Shown here piece by piece: positions 1-6,321 of a stretch of 22,856 nt of DNA (position 1 is the first letter of the stretch; each line of letters begins with the position of its first letter). Position numbers and translations under genes: made by a program. Location of the stretch: positions 1-22,856 of IMG/VR virus record IMGVR_UViG_3300046692_000585; one strand, written 5' to 3'. The notes beneath the pieces were generated by a model. That model saw nothing but the letters and a program-made list of their open reading frames with translations, was not told the DNA's origin and searched no databases. This DNA comes from a virus.

Positions 1-240
1 TCACTGTGCGTGCTCCTGACGCCGCGCCGTGGCCGCCGCCTCGAAGGCCTTGTGCAAACCTTCGATACTGGCCGCGTTCAGCACCTTGACCGTCTCCAGG
101 CCCAGGACAAAACCGTCGGCGCGATCACTGGCGCGAAACAGATCGTCCGCCGTGTGTGCCAGGGCAATTTGGTGCAGCAGTTTCAGGGTTTGAACCTCCA
201 CCGCGTTCGGTAAGTTCAATGCGGACAGTGCCTTATCCAT
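1..240 (-). CDS. Small protein of unknown function (79 aa)
   Basis: I do not recognise a family. The stop codon lies exactly at the window edge (TGA at 1-3), so the gene is complete. I chose the ATG at 240 because a GAGGGG ribosome-binding stretch lies just upstream; a longer reading to 306 would run deep into the neighbouring gene. The product is predicted to be soluble and helical, with no signal peptide or membrane segment. It begins MDKALSALNLPNAVEV and ends in a charged Ala/Arg-rich tail. Its start overlaps the stop of the upstream 111-aa gene by 8 bp, which suggests translational coupling of the pair. It may be phage cargo or belong to a neighbouring element. Confidence 0.5.
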   Translation of the reverse strand: MDKALSALNLPNAVEVQTLKLLHQIALAHTADDLFRASDRADGFVLGLETVKVLNAASIEGLHKAFEAAATARRQEHAQ

Positions 241-568
241 GCTGCCCCTCGTTCGATTCAGCGCCGTTCCCCGGCGGCGCAAACCCCTGCTCGCCGGATT
301 CGACATCGATCAGCAACCAGCCGCCCAGCGGTTGGTTGCTCCCGGCAACAATCAACCCCTGCACCATCAGCCCGTCGGGCAGGATCACCCGCAGCATGTT
401 GGCGTCCTTGGGACCTTCAAGAAAGTGCGCCAGTTCGACACGGGTGCGATCGAGGGCAATTTTGCTCAAGCGCACCGGGCATTCAAGCGTCGTTAACTCG
501 GCGGGCGGACGCCCTTCGTAGCGGGCAATCACGGCAACGGTGGCCAAGCCTTCAAAGACGTGAGACAT
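233..568 (-). CDS. Protein of unknown function (111 aa), coupled to the next gene
   Basis: I do not recognise a family. The start ATG at 568 has a good ribosome-binding site (AGGAAC about 7 nt upstream). The protein looks soluble, with alternating hydrophobic strands, a GGWLLIDVESG segment near residue 85 and an acidic, Gly-rich, probably disordered C-terminus. There are no membrane segments. The stop overlaps the start of the downstream 79-aa gene by 8 bp, so the two form a small operon. A terminator for the gene upstream (666-700) separates them from the AbiGi-like gene, so this pair probably has its own promoter in 569-665, where overlapping hairpins are also visible. Confidence 0.55.
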   Translation of the reverse strand: MSHVFEGLATVAVIARYEGRPPAELTTLECPVRLSKIALDRTRVELAHFLEGPKDANMLRVILPDGLMVQGLIVAGSNQPLGGWLLIDVESGEQGFAPPGNGAESNEGQHG

Positions 569-616
569 GAGTCGGGTTCCTAAGCGAGTCAGTAGGCGTC
601 GAGGGGAAAACCAGAG

Positions 617-653
617 GGTCTGTTAATGGTAGACCAGCCCTGCGGGGACTGGT
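617..653 (-). promoter_or_regulatory. Two overlapping, mutually exclusive hairpins in a 5' leader
   Basis: One stem pairs GGTCT (617-621) with AGACC (631-635). A second pairs ACCAGCCC (633-640) with GGG plus CTGGT (to 653). They share bases 633-635, so only one can form at a time. They lie 50-80 nt upstream of the 111-aa gene start and could be a small attenuator or a protein-binding site. This rests on sequence symmetry alone. Confidence 0.2.
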
Positions 654-665
654 TGCCACGGCCAT

Positions 666-700
666 AAAAAAAGCCCCCACACCGGGGTCAGGTGTGGGGC
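666..700 (-). terminator. Rho-independent terminator after the AbiGi-like gene
   Basis: On the minus strand, a 10-bp GC-rich stem (GGTGTGGGGC at 691-700 pairing with 673-683, with one bulged C) and a 7-nt loop are followed by a run of seven U residues (A-run at 666-672). It lies about 120 nt past the stop of the 819-1556 gene and insulates it from the 111-aa gene. Confidence 0.8.
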
Positions 701-818
701 CCGATTGAAAATAGGCTGGAATTCAATGCACCGATCGTCGAAGGCCGCTATCGGCCAGCGACAGATACTCAATTTTGTGTATCAAGCTACTAGGAAATTA
801 TCGCGTTCAGCATCAACT

Positions 819-1556
819 CTAGAAGTCTTTTTCAATTCGCTCTAAAGAAATAACATTTGACCTCAACTCTTGAAGCTGAGCGCCATCGTATTCTCCATCT
901 GTCTCCATTTGATTCAATATAGTAAAGAACGCTGCTCGATCAGCCTCTTTTTGCACTATCACATAATTGATATCTTTAATATCGAAACGCAGAAGACAAT
1001 TATCAAAAGTATATTTATTATAGACGTCTTGTTCAGCCTCAAACTTTTGAATGGGTATGCATTTTCGCCCTTGCGGAAGAGTTGGTGTAAATCGCCATTC
1101 ATTTTCCAAATAGAAGTCTTTATCGGCTTCTCCCCCTCCAGAACGCGTCATTTTACCACTCAATGGCTTTATGAGAGCTAACAACTCGAATAGATGGTCA
1201 ATGAACTTAGGCACCTGCGCTGGCAGCACGAAGTGTTCAGGCTGAGCTAGATTTAATATACTGTATCTAAGTGCGCTATTTTCAGACAAATAAATTACAG
1301 GATTCAAGCGCGCCCGGATCGCCCATTCTCTAGACATTCCGAAACCAAACCCACCGTAAAAACCCACATGATCTTTTATTCTTGTTAATGGTATATCGCA
1401 AAAACTAACTAAAGGATAGGCAACATAACCTAACTGTTCGTTATACCACCTAAAATCTTCCGAGCAATAACGAGGCCAAAATCCTGTGCGAATAATTTTC
1501 GCAAGCGTTTCAACACTATCTGTGAAATGAAATAAAGTATGTGATTTTGAGCCCAC
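819..1556 (-). CDS. AbiGi-like abortive-infection protein (245 aa)
   Basis: The protein resembles the AbiGi family (described as the antitoxin-like half of the lactococcal AbiG phage-exclusion system). The N-terminus has the family pattern HFTDSVETLAKIIRTGFWPRYCSED, written here in pieces: an HFT box at residues 9-12, a LAKII helix and then GFWPRYCSED near residues 26-35. A PLVSFCDIPL segment follows near residue 48. Length fits the family (about 250 aa). The start is GTG at 1556 with GGAG ten bases upstream; no ATG fits better. The gene is clearly more AT-rich than its neighbours and ends in its own terminator, as expected of an acquired defence cargo gene. No AbiGii-like partner is visible beside it. 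The family call is from motif recognition, not a search. Confidence 0.72.
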   Translation of the reverse strand: MGSKSHTLFHFTDSVETLAKIIRTGFWPRYCSEDFRWYNEQLGYVAYPLVSFCDIPLTRIKDHVGFYGGFGFGMSREWAIRARLNPVIYLSENSALRYSILNLAQPEHFVLPAQVPKFIDHLFELLALIKPLSGKMTRSGGGEADKDFYLENEWRFTPTLPQGRKCIPIQKFEAEQDVYNKYTFDNCLLRFDIKDINYVIVQKEADRAAFFTILNQMETDGEYDGAQLQELRSNVISLERIEKDF

Positions 1557-1673
1557 GCTTCAGATTCTCCAAGTTAATCCCTATCAGGTATCATAATCAC
1601 AAAACAATAAGCAAAGTTTTTCAAAAATCTACAAAGGCCACTTTGGATCGAATGCTACCTGCCAGGGCGATTA

Positions 1674-1892
1674 CTAAAACTGCCGTAGTCGCGTAATCGC
1701 ATCTGTAATCACTCTCGAGTTTGTATCCAAGGTTTCCATGGCCACAACTGCGTTTTCTGCAACAGCCTCTACGCCATTCTCTGAAAGCCATTTCGCGACC
1801 TCCTCTATTGCCGCACCAAGCGCATGCTGGTTGTGCAGCAGTAATGTCAGAGCGTCGGCCGTGGCGATGTTGGCGTCTGAATCGTAGGGCAT
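1674..1892 (-). CDS. Small protein of unknown function (72 aa)
   Basis: I do not recognise a family. The ATG at 1892 is preferred because GAGGA lies 8 nt upstream; the longer reading from 1976 lacks a ribosome-binding site. The protein is short, soluble and mostly helical, with a central Leu/His/Asn-rich stretch (LTLLLHNQHAL) and an acidic overall charge, similar in style to many small Pseudomonas prophage proteins. It lies upstream of the AbiGi-like gene on the same strand with a 117-bp AT-rich spacer, so it may be co-transcribed or may have its own promoter. Confidence 0.45.
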   Translation of the reverse strand: MPYDSDANIATADALTLLLHNQHALGAAIEEVAKWLSENGVEAVAENAVVAMETLDTNSRVITDAITRLRQF

Positions 1893-1997
1893 GGAATTCG
1901 TCCTCGGAGTTGGGTTTGGAAAGCCTAGCTCATCTCGTCGCCGGCGAAGGTCAGTCGCTCGTTCGGCATGCCTCATTTACGCACCAAAATAGCACCC

Positions 1998-2017
1998 CAG
2001 TCCCATCTCAGTCCCAT
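1998..2017. repeat. Direct repeat CAGTCCCAT x2, possible integrase arm sites
   Basis: CAGTCCCAT occurs at 1998-2006 and again at 2009-2017, an 11-bp period that puts both copies on one DNA face. It lies about 80 bp from the CCA end of the tRNA-Ser fragment. Short repeats in this position are typical of arm-type binding sites for tyrosine integrases, but no integrase gene is present here. Confidence 0.35.
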
Positions 2018-2094
2018 ATGGCCTTTTTCAGACGCCAAAAACCACAAACCCCCGGCTTTCTCTAGTAAAATCATGGGTTTGCGTTTACTGAATG

Positions 2095-2132
2095 TGGCGG
2101 TGAAGGAGAGATTCGAACGCTCAACACGTATG
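2095..2132 (-). tRNA. tRNA-Ser 3' fragment (likely attachment-site scar)
   Basis: Read on the minus strand, the sequence ends GTTCGAAT-CTCTC-CTTCACC-G-CCA. This is a T-loop, the 3' T-stem strand, a 7-nt acceptor strand, a discriminator base and an encoded CCA, as in a Pseudomonas serine tRNA. The T-stem has one mismatch (GAGCG with CTCTC). The 5' acceptor strand expected near 2184 (GGTGAAG) is absent and the anticodon region is not recognisable, so this is not a functional tRNA. Such 3' fragments are what integration into a tRNA gene leaves at one element end. Its orientation would put the element on the higher-coordinate side. Serine is my reading from the 3' sequence. Confidence 0.6.
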
Positions 2133-2191
2133 AAGCGATGGCAAACACTTAGGCACGTATTCGTTCGACCGCGGCCCAAAGCGAACGCCCA

Positions 2192-3469
2192 TTATCGACA
2201 GTTAACTGTCCACAACTGGTCCAAGCGCGTGGTATAGCTTTGGCTCATCATCTCCCGTCGCATGCCCCAATCTGGATTGCTCGGCACACTCGCAGCTCGG
2301 AGAGTACCCCTACCCCATCGCCCATTGATTTCGTCCAATACAGCCATAACCCTAGTCGCCTCAGTGGGCTGAGAAATGGCGAATAGATCGTCCGTGTATT
2401 CGCCCGGCTGGCATAGATTCAGCAGCAGAACTTCCGCTTTGCTGTAACTGAAACCAGTACGGAATACGCGATCAAGTGCATTGACCGCTGCCGTCGTTAA
2501 TAGCCGAACGTCATCCGTTGGGTACGGTAGATCGATCACGACACCGTTTGCGTATTTAGCCTCATCGGGGTTGAACATGCCGGTGCGAATGCTGACCCGG
2601 ATCTTCTTGCACAGCGACTTTTGTGCCCGGAGCTTTTCCGATGCCCGCATCATGTAGGTTGCCACTGCCTCCTTGATCGGCGGCAGCTCCTTCAGTCTTT
2701 TGCCGAACATCCGACTACAACAGATCTCTTGCTTGGGCGGATCTGGCTCATCCAGCTCCAGGCACGGTGTGCCAGCCAATTCCCGAGCAGTTTTCTCAAT
2801 CACTACACTGAAATTTTTTCTCAACGTCCACGGGTCTGCGTTGGCCAGATCCATGGCGGTCTTAATCCCCATGCCGTCGAGGTGCGATTTCATGCGGCGT
2901 CCTACTCCCCAAACCTCCGCTACGTCCGTGTTACGCAGCACCCAGTCGCGCTTGATTGGGTCGCAGATGTTCACGACTCCACCGGTTTGCCCCTGCAAGC
3001 GTTTGGCGGTGTAGTTGGCCAGCTTGGCCAAGGTCTTGGTGTGCGCGATACCGACACCAACAGGTATACCTGTGCAGCGCAGTACCTGGCTGCGGATCTT
3101 GCGGCCGAGGTCGTCCAAGTCATTGATACCGGTGAGGTCGGCGAAGGCTTCGTCAATGCTGTACACCTCAACGGCCGGTACCAGCGACTCAATCAGGGTC
3201 ATGACGCGTTCGCTCATGTCGCCGTACAACGCGTAGTTCGAGGAGAACGGGACGATGCCGTGCTGCTTGAGCTTGTTCTTGATCTGAAAGTACGGCTCGC
3301 CCATTTTCACATAGGGCTTGGCATCGTAGCTGCGGGCGATGACGCAGCCGTCGTTGTTCGAAAGCACCACGATGGGCACCTTGGCAAGGTCAGGGCGAAA
3401 CACGCGTTCGCAACTGGCGTAGAAGCTGTTGCAATCGATTAGGCCGAAAACCGGCGTTGCTTTAGACAT
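2192..3469 (-). CDS. umuC: Y-family DNA polymerase V catalytic subunit UmuC (425 aa)
   Basis: This is the error-prone translesion polymerase that works with cleaved UmuD on damaged DNA. Metal-binding catalytic residues are visible: Asp12 in GLIDCNSFY and Asp106-Glu107 in the VYSIDEAF motif. A helix-hairpin-helix segment follows (VWGVGRRMKSHLDGMGI, near residues 187-203), and a little-finger domain covers roughly 240-350. A hydrophobic VLLLNLCQPG near residue 350 lies where Pol V binds the sliding clamp, although the usual ending Phe is not present. Full length matches E. coli UmuC (422 aa). The start overlaps the umuD stop by 8 bp, so the two are translated together. The operon is controlled by the LexA box at 3906-3921. 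The 3' end holds a 14-bp palindrome (2197-2210) but no obvious terminator. Confidence 0.95.
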   Translation of the reverse strand: MSKATPVFGLIDCNSFYASCERVFRPDLAKVPIVVLSNNDGCVIARSYDAKPYVKMGEPYFQIKNKLKQHGIVPFSSNYALYGDMSERVMTLIESLVPAVEVYSIDEAFADLTGINDLDDLGRKIRSQVLRCTGIPVGVGIAHTKTLAKLANYTAKRLQGQTGGVVNICDPIKRDWVLRNTDVAEVWGVGRRMKSHLDGMGIKTAMDLANADPWTLRKNFSVVIEKTARELAGTPCLELDEPDPPKQEICCSRMFGKRLKELPPIKEAVATYMMRASEKLRAQKSLCKKIRVSIRTGMFNPDEAKYANGVVIDLPYPTDDVRLLTTAAVNALDRVFRTGFSYSKAEVLLLNLCQPGEYTDDLFAISQPTEATRVMAVLDEINGRWGRGTLRAASVPSNPDWGMRREMMSQSYTTRLDQLWTVNCR

Positions 3470-3887
3470 GGCTGCGCACGCTGCCGATGATCACGCCCCA
3501 GATGGCCAGCTCATCCCCTTCCAGCACGTAGCGTGGTGGATACTTGGGATTCTCCGACAAAAGGATCACATCCTTTCCGCGGATGCATAGTCGTTTGCAC
3601 AGCGGATCGTTGTTCAGCAGCGCCACGACGATGTGGCCATGGGCCGGCTCCAGCGAACGATCTACGACAGCCAGGTCCCCGTCAAAGATTCCCGCACCCT
3701 GCATGCTTTCCCCGGTAATTTTCACCAGGTAGACATGCGGGGCGCGAATGTTCAGCACCTCATCCAAGGAGATGTGTGCCTCAATGTGATCCGCTGCAGG
3801 CGAAGGAAACCCAGCCGGTACTTGGAACAGACATAGAGGCAGTTTCCGGCCGACCTCTGCAATACGGCCTAAAATTGAATAGCTCAT
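3462..3887 (-). CDS. umuD: SOS mutagenesis protein UmuD, self-cleaving (141 aa)
   Basis: Accessory subunit of DNA polymerase V; RecA-stimulated self-cleavage gives the active UmuD'. The cleavage site is Ala25-Gly26 in the context PAGFPSPAADH, matching the E. coli site (Cys24-Gly25, then the same FPSPAAD). The catalytic Ser61 lies in TGESMQG and the general-base Lys98 in CKRL, the LexA/S24 peptidase dyad. Length matches the family (139 aa). The ATG at 3887 has GGAAG 9 nt upstream. The LexA box lies 19-34 bp upstream of the start, and SRAP diverges from the same region. umuC follows with an 8-bp overlap. Confidence 0.95.
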   Translation of the reverse strand: MSYSILGRIAEVGRKLPLCLFQVPAGFPSPAADHIEAHISLDEVLNIRAPHVYLVKITGESMQGAGIFDGDLAVVDRSLEPAHGHIVVALLNNDPLCKRLCIRGKDVILLSENPKYPPRYVLEGDELAIWGVIIGSVRSHV

Positions 3888-3905
3888 GACGCACGACTTC
3901 CGACA

Positions 3906-3921
3906 CTGTACGAATGTACAG
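3906..3921. promoter_or_regulatory. LexA box (SOS operator) shared by umuDC and SRAP
   Basis: CTGTACGAATGTACAG matches the gammaproteobacterial LexA consensus CTG-N10-CAG, with nearly perfect inverted symmetry. It lies between the divergent starts of umuD (3887, minus) and the SRAP gene (3983, plus), 18 bp from the first and 61 bp from the second. It is the only strong LexA box I found around this island. Confidence 0.9.
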
Positions 3922-3982
3922 TTAACTTTCAGAAGCGCTTGCGGTCAATTTTTGTAGGAAATATCAGATAGGCGGGCGGGCA

Positions 3983-4675
3983 ATGTGCGGACGACTCTCG
4001 CAGTACAGCGGCATCCACGACTTCGTTGCCGCATTGAGCATGTCCAACGCGCTCGTCAACCACATCGGGGATTTGCCGCTCGAACGCTACAATGCAGCTC
4101 CCACAACACAGCTTGCGCTCTTTCACCAGGAGGAAGGATTTGTGCATGCAGACATGGTCCGCTGGGGATGGCGGCCCCATTGGGCGAAAGATCGTGCAGC
4201 CCCCATCAATGCTCGGGTAGAGAAAGTCGCGCACGGCCCATTCTTTCGTGCCATCTGGCCGCATCGAGCTATCGTCGCGATCAATAACTGGTTCGAGTGG
4301 GTGGATGAAGGAGGACCTAAAAAGCAGCCGTACTTGATTCGCCGCCGGGACCGGGCGCCCATTCTGTGTGCTGCAATTGGGCAATATCCAAGCGCCGGGC
4401 GAGAACCTACCGAGCATGACGGCTTCGTAATCATCACCGCTGACAGTGCCGGTGGGATGGTGGATATCCATGACCGGCGTCCGGTAGCGCTCTCACCCGA
4501 GCTAGCGCGTGAATGGCTGGATCCAGCCACACCCAAAGAGCGCGCCGAAGAAATAGTGCTTCACCAAGGTGAACCGACAGATATATTTGAATGGTTCAAG
4601 GTGGATCGAGCGATTGGCAATGTTCGCAACCAAGGGGCTGCGCTCATCGCTCCAGTGACTCCAACGGCGGGCTAA
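3983..4675 (+). CDS. SOS response-associated peptidase, SRAP/YedK/HMCES family (230 aa)
   Basis: The family protects abasic sites in single-stranded DNA by forming a covalent thiazolidine DNA-protein crosslink. The critical Cys2 follows the initiator Met (MCGR), which fixes the start at 3983 despite a weak ribosome-binding site. Other expected residues are present: Asn37 in RYNAAP, Asn76 in PINARVE, Glu105 in NNWFEW and His163 in DIHDRRPV, equivalent to the E. coli YedK active-site set (Cys2, Asn75, Glu105, His160). Length is normal (about 220-230 aa). The gene diverges from umuDC across a single LexA box, so damage induction of all three genes is likely. No clear terminator follows; the next 500 bp are gene-poor. 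Confidence 0.93.
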   Translation: MCGRLSQYSGIHDFVAALSMSNALVNHIGDLPLERYNAAPTTQLALFHQEEGFVHADMVRWGWRPHWAKDRAAPINARVEKVAHGPFFRAIWPHRAIVAINNWFEWVDEGGPKKQPYLIRRRDRAPILCAAIGQYPSAGREPTEHDGFVIITADSAGGMVDIHDRRPVALSPELAREWLDPATPKERAEEIVLHQGEPTDIFEWFKVDRAIGNVRNQGAALIAPVTPTAG

Positions 4676-5184
4676 CCTACTCTGCGCACGTTGACTGCTA
4701 GCAACACGATTTACAACTTTCGTGTAAATAACAGATTAACTGTTTAGACGTGGCGAATACTTGCGGAGCCAGTAACAACAAGCACTTCGCTTTCCCACGG
4801 CCGGAAAAAGACCACGCCTTACTTACATACTTATGTACGTAATTTCCACTTTGCGTGTAATAAACAGGTGTAGGACCAACTCGAAAAATAGGTCAGATCA
4901 TTCATATACACCCATTGCCCGATACCAGCTTGCGATATACACCCATTGCCCTAATCCCCGACCGCCATATACACCCTCAGCCCTAGCACCATGAAGGTGA
5001 TGCGGGTGCATACACATTCAGCCCTACTACAACTTCCCCGAGTGGATTCGCAGCAGCAGACGTAATTAATCTCGATCAACCATTGACGAATACCGCAACA
5101 AACATCTAGTTTAAAAACAGATCGACCTACTCCTTTCCGCTACCGCGCCCATAAGCGCGGCACGTTTCTTTGCGAGAATAAAAA
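4676..5184. other. Gene-poor 509-bp stretch between SRAP and dam
   Basis: No convincing protein gene lies here on either strand. Visible structure includes an inverted repeat ATTTAC/GTAAAT near 4710-4732, an AACAG/CTGTT inverted repeat near 4729-4743, a small TACAT/ATGTA inverted repeat near 4826-4840, the four-copy repeat array (4904-5024), and a GC-rich hairpin CCGCGC/GCGCGG near 5142-5160. It is more AT-rich than the phage structural genes. It could hold promoters, a small RNA or protein-binding sites. Confidence 0.5.
4904..5024. repeat. Four-copy degenerate 17-bp direct repeat
   Basis: ATATACACCCATTGCCC occurs exactly at 4904-4920 and 4935-4951. A variant ATATACACCCTCAGCCC lies at 4967-4983 and a further variant GCATACACATTCAGCCC at 5008-5024. 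Start-to-start spacing is 31, 32 and 41 bp, so the frame is not kept and coding is unlikely. Spacing near three helical turns suggests protein-binding sites (iteron- or operator-like). Too few and too uneven for a CRISPR array. Confidence 0.65.
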
Positions 5185-5289
5185 ATGAATGTTCTGATTC
5201 TTCTGATGGCAACTGTCGAGTTTCTTATAAAACTCACCGAACTGTTGCAGCTGTGGGGGATTGGATGCCCCGGATTCGCACCCTGGTGA
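5185..5289 (+). CDS. Possible 34-aa hydrophobic peptide
   Basis: An open frame starts at ATG 5185 and ends with TGA at 5289, one base before the dam stop on the other strand. The first 24 residues form an amphipathic hydrophobic helix (MNVLILLMATVEFLIKLTEL and onward), followed by a short Gly/Pro/Cys/Trp tail. Size and composition are like small inner-membrane peptides, including type I toxins such as TisB. The ribosome-binding site is weak (GCGAG, rather far), and a GC hairpin lies about 25 nt upstream, which might hold translation down. No LexA box is seen upstream. It may also be a chance frame. Confidence 0.25.
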   Translation: MNVLILLMATVEFLIKLTELLQLWGIGCPGFAPW

Positions 5290-6084
5290 TCAGAACAGCC
5301 CACCCAACGCTGCCGGCTCCCAATTCATGATCACCAACTCGCCACTGACTTCGGCCGTCCCCTGTCGCTGGTTGGTCGTGGTGTAGCGAATGTCCAAGGT
5401 CTCGAGGTGGAAGCCTTCGAACACGCGGCGGATGTCTGGGTGGTCGTTGATGCTGACCATCACTTTGCCTTTGCAGCGGCGCATGAAGTCGGCCATCCGC
5501 TCGTAGTTTTCGAACGGAAAGTCCACGCCATACCCGGCGGTCTGCCAGTAAGGCGGATCCATGTAGTGGAAGGTGTGGGCACGGTCGTAGCGTTCCGCGC
5601 ATTCAAGCCAAGGGAGATTTTCGACGTAGGTGCCGGACAGGCGCTGCCACGCGGCCGAGAGATTTTCCTCGATGCGCAGCAGGTTGATGGCCGGTGCGGT
5701 GGTCGCCGTGCCGAACGTCTGACCGGAGACCTTGCCAGCGAAGGCATGGTGCTGCAGGTAGAAGAATCGAGCGGCGCGCTGGATGTCGGTGAGGGTTTCG
5801 GGGCGGGTCATTTTCTGCCATTCGAACACCTGTCGCGAACTGAGCGCCCATTTGAATTGGCGCACGAACTCTTCGAGGTGGTTCTGCACGACGCGGTAAA
5901 GCGTGACCAGGTCGCCGTTGATGTCGTTGAGGACTTCGACCGGCGATGGCTGGGGCTTCATGAAGTACAGAGCGGCGCCGCCGGCAAAGACTTCGACGTA
6001 GCATTCGTGTGGCGGAAAAAGCGGGATGAGGCGATCGGCCAGGCGGCGTTTGCCGCCCATCCAAGGGATGATGGGTGTAGACAT
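5290..6084 (-). CDS. DNA N6-adenine methyltransferase, Dam/D12 class (264 aa)
   Basis: It transfers a methyl group from S-adenosylmethionine to adenine in DNA. The order of motifs is that of the D12 (Dam, DpnM) class: an N-terminal PIIPWMGGKRR (residues 4-14), the SAM-binding EVFAGGAAL at 31-39, and the catalytic DPPYW at 176-180. The ATG at 6084 puts the PWMGGK motif near the N-terminus as in the family; a longer reading to 6177 adds a non-conserved stretch. Length is normal (about 260-280). No restriction endonuclease is nearby, so this is an orphan methylase, which in phages usually protects against host restriction or affects regulation. The target site (possibly GATC) cannot be read from the sequence. 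It diverges from the GrlR-family gene. Confidence 0.9.
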   Translation of the reverse strand: MSTPIIPWMGGKRRLADRLIPLFPPHECYVEVFAGGAALYFMKPQPSPVEVLNDINGDLVTLYRVVQNHLEEFVRQFKWALSSRQVFEWQKMTRPETLTDIQRAARFFYLQHHAFAGKVSGQTFGTATTAPAINLLRIEENLSAAWQRLSGTYVENLPWLECAERYDRAHTFHYMDPPYWQTAGYGVDFPFENYERMADFMRRCKGKVMVSINDHPDIRRVFEGFHLETLDIRYTTTNQRQGTAEVSGELVIMNWEPAALGGLF

Positions 6085-6321
6085 GAAAGCAAGACCTTTA
6101 CTGTATGGATAAACAGGTGCTAGGCTCGCCGCGCTTTGTGCACGGAGCAAGAGCCTTGGCTGGACTTGCAGGGACAATCTGCAGGGACGGCGGTCGATCC
6201 TGGTGTTGACGCACCCGGGCCGGCCGCTCTTTTTTATGGGACGTTAAATGAATTTCCGCCCTACCTTGCGAATCTCCACAGGTGACCTAGCATCAAACGG
6301 CCATCACACAGGAGACTCGAA
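6085..6321. promoter_or_regulatory. Divergent intergenic region between dam and the GrlR-family gene
   Basis: This 237-bp region must hold promoters for both directions. A 9-bp direct repeat TGCAGGGAC occurs at 6167-6175 and 6180-6188. A TTGACG element with a T-rich stretch about 20 bp downstream (around 6209-6238) is a weak candidate promoter for the plus strand. The GrlR-family start is preceded by AGGAGA. No exact promoter can be fixed by eye. Confidence 0.3.

Noticed and set aside
1973-2179. 68-aa minus-strand open frame across the tRNA fragment
   Set aside because: It runs through the tRNA-like sequence and repeats, has no good ribosome-binding site, and shows no protein features.
2197-2210. 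GACAGTTAACTGTC palindrome at the end of umuC considered as LexA box or terminator
   Set aside because: The arms read CAG...CTG, not CTG...CAG, and no U-run follows. It may simply be coding sequence.
3929-4471. 180-aa minus-strand open frame opposite SRAP
   Set aside because: Antisense to a gene with a complete set of catalytic residues; it also covers the SRAP promoter side.
4904-5024. Repeat array considered as CRISPR
   Set aside because: Only four copies, two degenerate, with 17-bp repeats, 14-24-bp spacers of uneven length, and no cas genes.
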